From assembly GCF_016862935.1 (NCBI RefSeq), contig NZ_BONX01000036.1:248001-312000 (forward strand): DNA of 64,000 nt, given 5' to 3'. Below, piece by piece: positions 11,165 through 21,269 of this stretch. A program made the translations under genes and the position numbers. Source of the stretch: Plantactinospora mayteni. Lineage in GTDB: Bacteria; Actinomycetota; Actinomycetes; Mycobacteriales; Micromonosporaceae. A model generated the notes under the pieces. That model was given only the letters and a program-made list of their open reading frames with translations. It was not told the DNA's origin and made no database searches. Numbering within the stretch: the first letter of the stretch is position 1; every line of letters begins with the position of its first letter.

Positions 11165-12076
11165 TCACGCCTCCACCAGGTAGGAGAACACGCTCTCCAG
11201 GGACTCGTCCGAGGGCAGCAGCCGGCGTACCCGGATGCCGGAGGCCAGCGCGATCTTCGGTAGCGCCCGGGTGAAGCTGCCGTAGTCGCCGGCCCGGACG
11301 GTCAACCCGTCCCGGGTGACGTCCACCCCGTTCACCGAGGGCTGGCCGATCAACTCCACTGCCAGCCGCCGGTCGTCGCTGGACTGCACCGCGAAGACGT
11401 GCGGCCGGTTGGTCATCAGCCGCCGGATGGTCCGGAAGTCGCCGGAGGCGGCCAGCCGGCCCGAGACGATCACCTGGACGGTGCCGGAGACCTGCTCGAC
11501 CTCCTCCAGGATGTGCGAGCTGAACAGGATCGTCCGACCCTGCTCGCCGAGCGAGTGCAGCAGCTCCATCATGTGCAGCCGCTGCCTCGGGTCCATCCCG
11601 TTGAACGGCTCGTCCAGCAGCAGTACCTCCGGGTCGTGCACCAGGGCGGCGGCGACCCGGGCCCGCTGGCGCATGCCCTTGGAGTACGTGCCGATCCGGC
11701 GGTCCTGCGCATCGGTCAGCTCGACCAGTTCGAGCGCCCGCCGGGCCGCCGCCTCCGGCTGGGCCAGCCGGTGCAACTGGGCACTGGCCAGCGCGAACTC
11801 GTACGCGCTGAGGAAGTCGTAGACCGACTCCCGCTCGGTGACCAGGCCGAGTCGCCGGTAGACCGCCGGGTTGCCCCAGGTGGGTTCGCCGTCGAGGGTC
11901 ACCGTGCCCTTGGAGGGGGCCAGGAACCCGGCCATCATGTGCAGCACGGTGGTCTTGCCGGCACCGTTCGGCCCGAGCAGCCCGGTCACGCCGGAGCCGA
12001 GGTTCATCGACACGTCGTTGACGGCCACCACGTTGCCGTACCAGCGGGAGACCCCGGCCAGTTCCACGTTACTCAT
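11165..12076 (-). CDS. ABC transporter ATP-binding protein (operon gene 3)
   Basis: Nucleotide-binding subunit of 303 residues that would energise the permease at 10391-11101. Walker A is GPNGAGKTT (about residue 35), the signature region is YSKGMRQR, Walker B is LLLDEPFNGMD, and the H-loop is SSHILEEV. Length and motif spacing suit the CcmA/DrrA-like exporter class. The ATG overlaps the TGA of the upstream permease gene as ATGA, so translation is probably coupled. The operon holds two ATPase-permease pairs, consistent with one heteromeric exporter or two related ones. Confidence 0.93.
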   Translation of the reverse strand: MSNVELAGVSRWYGNVVAVNDVSMNLGSGVTGLLGPNGAGKTTVLHMMAGFLAPSKGTVTLDGEPTWGNPAVYRRLGLVTERESVYDFLSAYEFALASAQLHRLAQPEAAARRALELVELTDAQDRRIGTYSKGMRQRARVAAALVHDPEVLLLDEPFNGMDPRQRLHMMELLHSLGEQGRTILFSSHILEEVEQVSGTVQVIVSGRLAASGDFRTIRRLMTNRPHVFAVQSSDDRRLAVELIGQPSVNGVDVTRDGLTVRAGDYGSFTRALPKIALASGIRVRRLLPSDESLESVFSYLVEA

Positions 12077-12957
12077 TTAGCGGCGACCTTCCGGTAGCGG
12101 GCGAGCAGCAGCAGGGCTCCGGCGACGACCAGGCCGAGCGCGACCAGGCCGTACAGCGGGCCGTACGGGCCGACCCCGACCTCACCGCTCCGCTCGAACG
12201 CCCAGTCCCCGATCCCGCTGACCAGGGTGACCGGGCTGGCCAGTCCGCCGAGCTGGCTCGCCGCCTCGTACGGCAGCACCGACAGCACCACGACCACCGG
12301 GCTGGTCAGCAGGAACGCCCCGACGATCGCCCCGGCCGCGACGGCCCGGCGCCGGACCAGGGAGGCGACCAGCAGTGCCAGCACGGAGTAGACGATCGCG
12401 TGTACGGCGACATAGCCGAGCGCCGGCAGGAAGTCACCGAGTTCGTCCCAGACCGCCCCGATGCCGTCGACCATGAACGCGGCACCCGCGAACATCACCG
12501 TCAGCGGTACGCCGAGCAGCAGGAACGTCGCCGAGGTCAGCGCGGCCAGCTTGACCAGCGCGTAGTCCGAACGGTGCAGCGGTCGGGCGAAGTACAGCGG
12601 CAGTACCCCGCTGTGCAGGTCCCGGGAGGCGAGTTCGGGCGCGACGATGGCGGTGAAGAAGATGATCAGCACGCTGAGCATCTCGGGGAACTCCGCGTAG
12701 CCCAGCGCCGCCTCACCGGTCTGGGCCCGGATCGCGGTCAGCACCGCGGCGATCATCCCGACCACCCCGACGATCAGCCAGGGGAAGATCTTCGCCTTGA
12801 TGGTGCGGCCGAGGCCGAAGGCGGTACGCAGGCTGTGCAGGTAGAGCGCGCCGACCAGGTGCCGCCGGCCGAGCCGGGCGCCGTCGTACCGCTGGTAGCC
12901 GATGTCGTGGATGACCCCGGCCGGGCGGTCGGTCTGCGGAGCGTCGAGCGTGGTCAT
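12073..12957 (-). CDS. ABC-2 type transporter permease (operon gene 2)
   Basis: Permease of 294 residues with a cytoplasmic N-terminus of about 60 residues followed by roughly six membrane spans (for example FPWLIVGVVGMIAAVLTAI, MLSVLIIFFTAIVAPELAS and LYGLVALGLVVAGALLLL). The motif SRDLHSGVLPLYFARPL after the second span is typical of ABC-2 permeases, where the segment contacts the ATPase. ATG 12957 overlaps the stop of the preceding ATPase (ATGA), and its own stop overlaps the start of the next ATPase in the same way. This tight coupling shows a genuine operon. Substrate unknown. Confidence 0.92.
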   Translation of the reverse strand: MTTLDAPQTDRPAGVIHDIGYQRYDGARLGRRHLVGALYLHSLRTAFGLGRTIKAKIFPWLIVGVVGMIAAVLTAIRAQTGEAALGYAEFPEMLSVLIIFFTAIVAPELASRDLHSGVLPLYFARPLHRSDYALVKLAALTSATFLLLGVPLTVMFAGAAFMVDGIGAVWDELGDFLPALGYVAVHAIVYSVLALLVASLVRRRAVAAGAIVGAFLLTSPVVVVLSVLPYEAASQLGGLASPVTLVSGIGDWAFERSGEVGVGPYGPLYGLVALGLVVAGALLLLARYRKVAAK

Positions 12958-13946
12958 CTGGCGCCCTCCAGGGCGGTGCCGGCACCGGTCGACTCGGAAA
13001 CCCGGGCCGGGTCGGTGGCGAAGAGTTCGACGACCCGGTGCCGCCGCTGGTCGAGCCGGTGCAGCGGCAGGTCCAGCTCGGCCACCGCGGCCAGAATCAG
13101 GTCGTACGTCTTGTCGAGTGCCGAGTCCCCCGCCCCGACACCGGCGGAATCCGGGTCGAGTACGGGTACCAGCAGCAGCCGGTTGTCCCGGCGGACGGGC
13201 AGGCCGACGGCGGCGAGCCGGGCGGCCAACTCGTCGGTGCCCTCGCTCACCTCCACCGAGAGCACCTCGGTCACCGCGGTCATGTCGGAGAGTTGTGCCG
13301 ACCGGAGCAGCCGGCCGCCCTCGATCGCGACGAGCGCGTCGCAGATCCGTTCGACCTCGCCGAGCAGGTGCGAGCAGACCAGCACCGAGATGCCGAACTC
13401 GGTGCCGATCCGCTCGATCAGCCCGAGCATGGCGTCCCGGCCGGCCGGGTCCAGCCCGTTGGTCGGCTCGTCGAGCAGCAGCAGGTCCGGGTCGTGCACC
13501 AGCGCCTGGGCCAGCTTGACCCGCTGTTTCATGCCGGTGGAGTAGCCGCCGACCTGGCGGTAGCGCTCCTCGTAGAGGCCGACGTGCCGCAGCGTCTCGG
13601 AGGCCCGCTCCCGGGCGGTCGTCTTGGGCAGCCCGCTCATTCGTCCCATATGCGTGACGAACTCCGCGGCCGACAGGTCCGGCGGCAGGCAGTCGTGCTC
13701 GGGCATGTAGCCGACCCGGGCCCGGACCTGGTGCCCGTCCACCGTCGGATCGAGGCCGAGTACCCGGGCCTCTCCGCCGGTCGGCTCCAGCAGGCCGAGC
13801 ATGATCTTGATAAAGGTCGACTTGCCCGCACCGTTGGCTCCGACCAGACCGACGATGCCCGGCTCGACGGTGACCGTCAGGTCGGACAACGCGGTCACCC
13901 GATTGCCGTACGTCTTGGTCAGCGACTGGGTCGCGATCAGTGTCAC
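12954..13946 (-). CDS. ABC transporter ATP-binding protein (operon gene 1)
   Basis: First gene of the ABC-2 operon, 330 residues. It carries Walker A GANGAGKST, signature region YSTGMKQR, Walker B LLLDEPTNGLDPAG and H-loop VCSHLLGEVE. A C-terminal extension of about 100 residues after the ATPase core resembles the regulatory tail of DrrA-like subunits. GTG 13946 is chosen because homology begins there (VTLIATQSLTKTYG). No Shine-Dalgarno is visible, but a TACCCT -10-like hexamer lies six bases upstream of the GTG, so a leaderless transcript is possible. An alternative upstream GTG at 13973 adds nine residues. Confidence 0.92.
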   Translation of the reverse strand: MTLIATQSLTKTYGNRVTALSDLTVTVEPGIVGLVGANGAGKSTFIKIMLGLLEPTGGEARVLGLDPTVDGHQVRARVGYMPEHDCLPPDLSAAEFVTHMGRMSGLPKTTARERASETLRHVGLYEERYRQVGGYSTGMKQRVKLAQALVHDPDLLLLDEPTNGLDPAGRDAMLGLIERIGTEFGISVLVCSHLLGEVERICDALVAIEGGRLLRSAQLSDMTAVTEVLSVEVSEGTDELAARLAAVGLPVRRDNRLLLVPVLDPDSAGVGAGDSALDKTYDLILAAVAELDLPLHRLDQRRHRVVELFATDPARVSESTGAGTALEGAR

Positions 13947-14219
13947 GGTGCCAGGGTAGGGCCGGAGGCACACCTCGGAGGTCCGGAAACCACCCTGGAA
14001 GTACCCTGAATCGGCGGGCGCCGGCAGCCGCTTCCCCTAGGGGCCGGGGTGGGACCTTCGTCCAGCGCCGCCGGGCCACGCCCGGTTGGGTAACCTCCTG
14101 ATGGCCACCGACCGAACAGGGCGCGACCGATCCAGGCGTCCAAACGGGAGTGGCGGTCTCGACCGATCGGCAGCCGGCTGAGAAACTGTGTGCCGGCCGG
14201 CCGGGAGTTGGGGGTGCGG

Positions 14220-15749
14220 ATGAGCAACGGGTGGGTGCTGCCCGATGAGTTGCTGCGTGACGCTCCGGCGTACACGCCGCGCCCGTATGAGCTGGCCGAC
14301 CTGGAGTTGCTGCTCTCCGGAGCGTACGCCCCGCTCGCCGGTTTCATGGGCCGGGCCGACCTGACCTCGGTGGCCCGGCGCGGCCGGCTCGCCGACGGCT
14401 CCTCCTGGCCGGTACCGGTGACCCTCCAGGTCCCGGCCGACCTGGTCAGCGGCCTCGACCTGAACAACCCGGTGGAGCGTGGCCTGGTCCTCACCGACCC
14501 GGAGGGGGCGCCGACCGCGCTGCTGGAGGTCGCCGACCTCTGGCCCACCACCCAGGGCTGGTTCGGCGTCGGCGGCCCGGTACGCCGGATCGGCGACGGC
14601 GGGCACGGCCCGTTCCAGCGGCTCCGCCGGGCCCCGGCCGAGGTCCGGGAGCTGCTGCCGCCGGGCCGGGTGCTCGGGGTGATCGCCGACCGCCCGCTGC
14701 ACCGGCCGCAGCTCGCGCAGATCGCCCACGCGGTCCGGACGCTCGCCGCCCACCTGCTCATCCTGATCCCGGTCGCCAACACCAGCCCGGACGGGCTGCC
14801 GCCGGAGGTCCTGGTCCGGAGCATCTTCGGGGCCCGGGACCGGATGCCCCCGGCCACCATCGTCGCGGTGCCGATCGCCCGGCGCGGCGACGACATCTGG
14901 GACGCGCTGCTCCGGGCCCGGGTGGCCCGGGCGTACGGCGTGACCCACGTGCTCTCCACCACCGAGATGCTCACCGGTGGCGGGCTGCGCATGCTGGTCC
15001 CCCGTGAGCTGGCCTACGACAACCGGGACGGCCAGTGGCGGTGGCGGGACGACATCCCGCCGCGCAACCGGCGGCTGCCGCTGGCCCAGGAGGAGATCGA
15101 GGACCTGCTCGACCGGGGCTTCCCGCTGCCGGAGTGGCACACCCCGCCTACGGTCGCCAAGGAGCTGACCCGGGCCCGGCCGCCCCGCCGGCACCGGGGT
15201 CTGGTGGTCTTCTTCACCGGGCTCTCCGGCTCGGGCAAGTCGACCATCGCCCGGGGGCTGGCGGACGCGCTGCGGGAGAGCGGGGACCGCACGATCACCC
15301 TGCTCGACGGTGACGTGGTCCGCCGGGAACTCTCCGCCGGGCTGGGCTTCAGCCGGGCGGACCGGGATCTGAACGTACGCCGGATCGGCTGGGTCGCCGC
15401 CGAGGTCGCCCGGCACCGGGGTCTCGCCATCTGCTGCCCGATCGCGCCCTACCACCGGGCCCGGTCGATCGCCCGGGAGATGGCCCGGTCGGCCGGGGCC
15501 GGATTCGTACTGGTGCACGTGGCCACCCCGCTGGCGGTCTGCGAGCGGCGGGACCGCAAGGGCCTGTACGCGCGCGCCCGGGCCGGCCAGCTCACCGGGA
15601 TGACCGGCATCGACGACCCGTACGAGGAGCCGACCGACGCCGACCTGGTGCTCGACACCACCGACCTGACGGTGGAGGAGTGCGTACGACTGCTGCTCGC
15701 ACACCTGACCGAGACCGGCTGGGTCGAGTCCCGCATGCAACCCGCCTGA
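14220..15749 (+). CDS. Adenylyl-sulfate kinase with degenerate ATP-sulfurylase-like N-terminal domain
   Basis: The C-terminal third (about residues 325-509) is a complete APS kinase, which phosphorylates adenylylsulfate to PAPS: P-loop GLSGSGKST, LLDGDVVR, the active-site FSRADR, CERRDRKGLY and GIDDPYE. The N-terminal 320 residues look like an ATP sulfurylase (SGAYAPLAGFM, WPVPVTL), but the catalytic QxRNP is replaced by ADRP, the HxxH by HRPQ, and the GRDHAG loop is not recognisable. That domain is therefore probably inactive as a sulfurylase. ATG 14220 follows GGGGG at a spacing of six; an in-frame GTG at 14214 is possible. No cysD, cysN or cysH is nearby, so the role may be PAPS supply for sulfotransfer or a regulatory one. 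Confidence 0.88.
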   Translation: MSNGWVLPDELLRDAPAYTPRPYELADLELLLSGAYAPLAGFMGRADLTSVARRGRLADGSSWPVPVTLQVPADLVSGLDLNNPVERGLVLTDPEGAPTALLEVADLWPTTQGWFGVGGPVRRIGDGGHGPFQRLRRAPAEVRELLPPGRVLGVIADRPLHRPQLAQIAHAVRTLAAHLLILIPVANTSPDGLPPEVLVRSIFGARDRMPPATIVAVPIARRGDDIWDALLRARVARAYGVTHVLSTTEMLTGGGLRMLVPRELAYDNRDGQWRWRDDIPPRNRRLPLAQEEIEDLLDRGFPLPEWHTPPTVAKELTRARPPRRHRGLVVFFTGLSGSGKSTIARGLADALRESGDRTITLLDGDVVRRELSAGLGFSRADRDLNVRRIGWVAAEVARHRGLAICCPIAPYHRARSIAREMARSAGAGFVLVHVATPLAVCERRDRKGLYARARAGQLTGMTGIDDPYEEPTDADLVLDTTDLTVEECVRLLLAHLTETGWVESRMQPA

Positions 15750-15864
15750 CGCGCCGCTACCCCCTACCCCGCCGCCCCGCCGCAGGTACACCACTTACGC
15801 GGGTACTCGCCCGGGCGCTAGTGTGCGTATCTGTTGGATTGCGTGCGAGCGCGTTGGAGGCGGT

Positions 15865-17961
15865 GTGGGCGCTCTGGTGCCGAACGTCGAGGGCCTGAGC
15901 TACGGCGGGGACTACAACCCGGAACAGTGGCCCGAGGAGGTCTGGCCGCAGGACGTGGCGCTGATGCGGGAGGCCGGGGTCAACCTGGTCACCGTCGGCG
16001 TCTTCGCCTGGGCCTGGCTCGAACCGGCCCCCGGGCGGTACGACTTCGACCGGCTGGACCGGATCATGGACCTGCTGCACGCCGGCGGGATCAGGGTCTG
16101 CCTGGCCACCGCCACCGCCTCGCCACCGCCCTGGTTCTCCCACGCCCACCCGGAGACGCTGCCGGTGGACCCGGACGGGCGGCGGCTGACGTACGGCAGC
16201 CGGCAGGCGATCTGCGCCAGTTCACCGGTCTACCGGCAGGCCGCGCTGGCGCTGACCGAGCGGCTCGCCCGGCGCTACGCCGCGCACCCGGCCCTGGCGG
16301 TCTGGCACGTACACAACGAGTACGCCTGCCACAACGCGCACTGCTACTGCGACACCTCGGCCGAGGCGTTCCGCGGCTGGCTCCGGCACCGGTACGCCGA
16401 CCTCGACGGCCTCAACGCGGCCTGGGGTACGGCGTTCTGGTCGCAGACGTACACCGACTGGGCGCAGGTGCAGCCGCCCCGGGCCACCCCGACCTCGGCC
16501 AACCCCGCTCAGGTGCTGGACTTCAAGCGGTTCAGCTCGGACGAGCACCTGGCCTGCTTCGCCGCCGAACGGGACGCGCTGCACCGACTCTCCCCCGGCG
16601 TACCGGTCACCACCAACCTGATGACCGCGAGCTGCGTCAACCTGGACTACTGGGCCTGGGGCCGGGAACTGACCGGCCCGGACCGGCTGCTCTCCAACGA
16701 CCACTACCTGCTCGGCGAGTACCCGCTCGAACCGCCGGCCCAGATCGCCTTCGCCGCCGACCTGAGCCGGTCGCTGGCCGGCGGCCCGTGGCTGTTGATG
16801 GAGCACTCCACCAGCGCGGTCAACTGGCAGCCGCGCAACCTGGCCAAGCCGGCCGGGCAGCTCGTCCGGGACGCGCTGGCGCACGTTGCCCGGGGCTCCG
16901 AGGGGGCGCTCTTCTTCCAGTGGCGGGCCAGCCGGGCCGGCTCGGAGAAGTGGCACTCGGCGATGCTGCCGCACGCCGGCACCGACTCGAAGATCTGGCG
17001 CGAGGTGGCGCAGCTCGGCCGACACCTGCGGGCGCTGGCCGAGATCGAGGGCTCCCGCACCGAGGCCGAGGTCGCGGTACTGCTGGACTATTCCAGCGTC
17101 TGGGCCCAGGAGGCGGCCAACCAGCCGAGCACCGACATGGTGGCCTTCGACGAGATCCGCCGCTGGCACAGCGCGCTGTGGCGGGCCGGGATCACCGCCG
17201 ACCTGGCCCGGCCGGACGCCGACCTGACCGGCTACAAGCTGGTACTCGCCCCCGCGCTCTACCTGGTCGACGACGCCGCGACCGCCAACCTGTCCGGGTA
17301 CGTCCACTCCGGCGGCACCCTGGTGGTCGGCCCGTACAGCGGGCTGGTCGACGAGTGCGACCGGGTCCGCCCGGCGCCCCTGCCCGGTGCCTTCGCCGAG
17401 CTGCTCGGCATCCGGGTCGAGGAGTTCTTCCCGCTCCCCACCGCCGGCACGGTACGCCTGGACGACGGCACCTCGGCAGCGGTCTGGACCGAGGCGCTGG
17501 CCGCACCGGACGCCGAGGTGCTGGTCAGGTACGACAACGGGCCGGTCACCGGCGGTCCGGCGATCACCCGCCGGGCCGGGGACGGCGGCGGCACCGCCTG
17601 GTATCTGGGCACCCGGCTGGAGCAGACCGCCCTCGGCCGGCTGCTGGCCCGGGTCGCGGACGAGGCCGGTGCCGGGCCAGCCGGACCGGCCGTACCCGGG
17701 GTGGAGCAGATCCGGCGACGGCACCCGGACGGGCGGTCGTACCTCTTCCTGCTCAACCGCTCCGACCGGCCGGCGGAGGTCGACGCGGCCGGGACCGACC
17801 TGCTGACCGGCACCCGATGGTCCGGGCCGACCCAGGTCGAGCCGCATGGCGTCGCGGTGCTGGCCGAGGCCGAGCCGCGCGATGTCGCGGTGCTGGCCGA
17901 GGCCGAGCCACACGGCGTCGCGGTGCTGACCGAGGCGGTGCTGGCGGACGGGGCGGCCTGA
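15865..17961 (+). CDS. GH42 beta-galactosidase
   Basis: Hydrolyses terminal beta-galactosides. The 698-residue protein has the GH42 layout: an N-terminal barrel (GGDYNPEQWPEEVW, VFAWAWLEP), acid/base Glu near residue 152 in WHVHNEYACH, and nucleophile Glu near residue 313 in LLMEHSTSAVNW, then trimerisation and beta domains. A cysteine cluster (C-HNAHCYC) matches the structural zinc site of the family. There is no signal peptide, so it acts in the cytoplasm on imported galactosides. GTG 15865 is chosen because GGAGG lies four bases upstream. It is the first gene of an operon with a DeoR regulator and galT. Three 33-bp tandem repeats extend its C-terminus. A possible promoter is TTACGC-18 bp-TAGTGT, ending near 15824. 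Confidence 0.95.
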   Translation: MGALVPNVEGLSYGGDYNPEQWPEEVWPQDVALMREAGVNLVTVGVFAWAWLEPAPGRYDFDRLDRIMDLLHAGGIRVCLATATASPPPWFSHAHPETLPVDPDGRRLTYGSRQAICASSPVYRQAALALTERLARRYAAHPALAVWHVHNEYACHNAHCYCDTSAEAFRGWLRHRYADLDGLNAAWGTAFWSQTYTDWAQVQPPRATPTSANPAQVLDFKRFSSDEHLACFAAERDALHRLSPGVPVTTNLMTASCVNLDYWAWGRELTGPDRLLSNDHYLLGEYPLEPPAQIAFAADLSRSLAGGPWLLMEHSTSAVNWQPRNLAKPAGQLVRDALAHVARGSEGALFFQWRASRAGSEKWHSAMLPHAGTDSKIWREVAQLGRHLRALAEIEGSRTEAEVAVLLDYSSVWAQEAANQPSTDMVAFDEIRRWHSALWRAGITADLARPDADLTGYKLVLAPALYLVDDAATANLSGYVHSGGTLVVGPYSGLVDECDRVRPAPLPGAFAELLGIRVEEFFPLPTAGTVRLDDGTSAAVWTEALAAPDAEVLVRYDNGPVTGGPAITRRAGDGGGTAWYLGTRLEQTALGRLLARVADEAGAGPAGPAVPGVEQIRRRHPDGRSYLFLLNRSDRPAEVDAAGTDLLTGTRWSGPTQVEPHGVAVLAEAEPRDVAVLAEAEPHGVAVLTEAVLADGAA
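17839..17937 (+). repeat. Three 33-bp in-frame tandem repeats at the GH42 3' end
   Basis: Three consecutive 33-bp units (17839-17871, 17872-17904, 17905-17937), each encoding a variant of EPHGVAVLAEA, sit immediately before the last seven codons of the GH42 gene. They differ by only a few substitutions, so the expansion is recent compared with the rest of the gene. Loss or gain of units keeps the frame. Confidence 0.9.
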
Positions 17962-18740
17962 TGCTGGCCCAGCAGCGCCAGGAGGCGATCCTCGACCGGG
18001 TCCGCACCGCCGGCGGGGTCCGGGTGACCGAGCTGGCCGGCGAGTTCGGCGTCTCCGACATGACCATCCGGCGCGACCTGGAGGCGCTGGCCGAACGCGG
18101 CCTGCTGGCCAAGGTGCACGGCGGGGCGACCACCGCCCGGCCCGGCTCGACCGACGAGCCGGGCTTCGCGGCCAAGTCGGTGCGGCAGCGCACCGAGAAG
18201 GCCGCCATCGCGGCCGAGGCCGCCCGGCTGGTCACCCCCGGGATGGCGATCGCGCTCTCCGCGGGTACGACCACCGCCGAACTCGCCCGCCGGCTGGCCG
18301 GGGTACCGGCGCTGACCGTGGTGACCAACTCGATCCCGGTCGCCGAGGTCCTGCACCGGTCCGGCCGACCCGACCAGACGGTGGTGCTCACCGGCGGGAT
18401 CCGGACCCCGTCCGACGCGCTGGTCGGGCCGGTGGCGGTGGCCACCATCCGCTCGCTCCACCTCGACCTGGTCTTCCTCGGCGTGCACGGGATGAGCGAG
18501 CGGGCCGGGTTCAGCACCCCGAACCTGCTGGAGGCGGAGACCAACCGGGCACTGCTGGCCGCGGCCGACCGACTGGTGGTGCTGGCCGACTCCACCAAGT
18601 GGGCGACGGTCGGCATCTCTTCCTTCGCCGAACTGGCCGAGGCGCACACCGTGGTCTCCGACACCGGCCTGCCCGACCCGGCCCGCGAGACCGTCCGGGC
18701 ACACGTATCAGAACTACTGCTCTGTGAGGTAACCCCGTGA
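17961..18740 (+). CDS. DeoR family transcriptional regulator
   Basis: Sugar-phosphate-responsive repressor of 259 residues. The DeoR helix-turn-helix is at the N-terminus (VTELAGEFGVSDMTIRRDLEAL, in which residues 22-43 hold the recognition helix), followed by the sensor domain with SAGTTTAELA, VVTNS, LTGG and LADSTKW motifs. Its ATG shares one base with the stop of the beta-galactosidase gene (TGATG), so the two are co-translated. The natural inference is local control of the galactoside operon by a galactose or tagatose pathway metabolite. Its last codons form the first unit of the 26-bp repeat that follows. Confidence 0.93.
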   Translation: MLAQQRQEAILDRVRTAGGVRVTELAGEFGVSDMTIRRDLEALAERGLLAKVHGGATTARPGSTDEPGFAAKSVRQRTEKAAIAAEAARLVTPGMAIALSAGTTTAELARRLAGVPALTVVTNSIPVAEVLHRSGRPDQTVVLTGGIRTPSDALVGPVAVATIRSLHLDLVFLGVHGMSERAGFSTPNLLEAETNRALLAAADRLVVLADSTKWATVGISSFAELAEAHTVVSDTGLPDPARETVRAHVSELLLCEVTP

Positions 18741-18840
18741 GCCTGCTGTCTGAGGTGGCGCCGTGAGGCCGTGCTGTGAGGTGGCGTTGTGAGGCTGTGC
18801 TGTGAGGTGGCGCCGTGAAGCTGTGCTGTGAGGCTGCGCT

Positions 18841-18846
<6 letters not shown>
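18723..18846 (+). repeat. 26-bp tandem repeats between deoR-type gene and galT
   Basis: Four imperfect 26-bp units (18723-18748, 18749-18774, 18775-18800, 18801-18826) begin with TGTGAGG and are followed by two shortened units at 18827 and 18840. The first unit lies inside the 3' end of the DeoR gene and the last ones supply the GAGG preceding galT. Every unit contains GTGA, so each offers both a GTG and a TGA. The pattern suggests slippage copying of the DeoR gene end. Confidence 0.9.
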
Positions 18847-19920
<1,074 letters not shown>

Positions 19921-19959
19921 ACCCGGTACGCCCATCCGCTTTTTGTCGGTGCCGGGTCG

Positions 19960-19965
19960 TAGGCT
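19960..19965 (+). promoter_or_regulatory. -10 element of a probable leaderless promoter
   Basis: TAGGCT is followed by exactly seven bases and then the ATG of the serine hydrolase gene, the spacing expected when transcription starts at the A of ATG. There is no ribosome-binding site. The same arrangement occurs at 28480-28485. Confidence 0.5.
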
Positions 19966-19972
19966 GCCCGCC

Positions 19973-21145
19973 ATGACCGACTCGACCACGCCGGACCGGC
20001 TGCACGCGGCGATGGCGGCCCGGGTCGCCCGTGCCGACCTGCCCGGCCTGGTCACGGTGGTGGCCCGGGGCGACCAGGCGCGGATCGACCCGATCGGCAC
20101 GCTGACGCTCGGCGGCACCGCCCCGATGCGCCCCGACACCATTTTCCGGATCACCTCGATGACCAAGCCGGTACTCGGGGTCGCCACCATGATGCTGGTC
20201 GAGGAGGGTCGGCTGGCGCTGGACGAGCCGGTCGACCGGCTGCTGCCCGAGTTGGCCGGGCGGGGAGTGCTGCGCCGGCTCGACGGCCCGCTCGACGACA
20301 CCGCGCCGGCCGCGCGGCCGAGCACCGTCGAGGACCTGCTGACCTTCCGGATGGGGCACGGCCTGCTCTTCGAGCCGAGCTTCCAACCGGGGTACCCGAT
20401 CGTCACCGCCACCGACGCGCTGGGGCTGGCGATCGGGCCGCCCGATCCGCGCACCCCGCACGGACCGGACGAGTGGCTCCGACGCTTCGGCACCCTGCCG
20501 CTGATGCACCAGCCCGGCGAGCACTGGCAATACGACTCGGCCGCCGAGGTGCTGGGCGTGCTGGTGGCCCGGGCCGCCGGCCGGTCCCTGCCGGAGTTCC
20601 TCGCCGACCGGATCTTCGCACCGCTCGGCATGGTCGACACCGGTTTCACGGTGCCCGCCGCGCACGCCGACCGGCTCGCCGGGCTCTACGCGGGCGATCC
20701 GGCGACCGGCGCCCCGGCCGAGCAAGAGGTCTCCGGTCCGGGCGAGTGGGCGGCGCCGCCGGCCTTTCCGTCCGGCGCGAACGGGCTGGTCTCGACCGCG
20801 CCGGACTATCTGGCCTTCGCCCGCCTGCTGCTGCGCAAGGGGGTGCACCAGGGCCGGCGGCTGCTGTCGGAGCACTCGGTCGAGCTGATCACCAGCAACC
20901 ACCTGACACCGGAGCAGATCGCCGCCGGTGGCCCGGTGCTCGACGGCTACGGCTGGGGCTACTGCGTCTCCGTCGCCGTCACCCCCGACGAGGCGTCCCC
21001 GGTCCCCGGCGGCTACGGCTGGACCGGTGGCTACGGCACCTCCTGGTTCACCGACCCAGACCGGGACCTGATCGCGATCGTGTTGACCCAGACCACCGAC
21101 TTCCTGTTCGACGGCGGGCTGGCCGAGTTCCGGAAACTGGCCTGA
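19973..21145 (+). CDS. Serine hydrolase, beta-lactamase class C/esterase family
   Basis: A 390-residue member of the penicillin-binding-like serine hydrolases (EstB/class C group). The nucleophile motif SxxK is ITSMTKP near residue 65, the tyrosine motif is QYDSAAEVLG near residue 187, and a GYGWTGGYGTSW segment near residue 350 takes the place of the HTG/KTG triad. No signal peptide is present, which argues for a cytoplasmic esterase or peptidase rather than a true beta-lactamase. It sits 52 bp after galT but has its own leaderless-type promoter, so it is likely transcribed separately. Substrate unknown. Confidence 0.9.
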   Translation: MTDSTTPDRLHAAMAARVARADLPGLVTVVARGDQARIDPIGTLTLGGTAPMRPDTIFRITSMTKPVLGVATMMLVEEGRLALDEPVDRLLPELAGRGVLRRLDGPLDDTAPAARPSTVEDLLTFRMGHGLLFEPSFQPGYPIVTATDALGLAIGPPDPRTPHGPDEWLRRFGTLPLMHQPGEHWQYDSAAEVLGVLVARAAGRSLPEFLADRIFAPLGMVDTGFTVPAAHADRLAGLYAGDPATGAPAEQEVSGPGEWAAPPAFPSGANGLVSTAPDYLAFARLLLRKGVHQGRRLLSEHSVELITSNHLTPEQIAAGGPVLDGYGWGYCVSVAVTPDEASPVPGGYGWTGGYGTSWFTDPDRDLIAIVLTQTTDFLFDGGLAEFRKLA

Positions 21146-21269
21146 GCCGGCCCGTGACGAGGATTCGCCTCAGGTGAGTCGCGAGGCGCGAGCCGTGGTC
21201 TGCGCCACTGCCGAGTTGGCACCAGCAATGCCGTGATTCAACGAGCGTTCGATAGCGCGCGGGTCTTTC

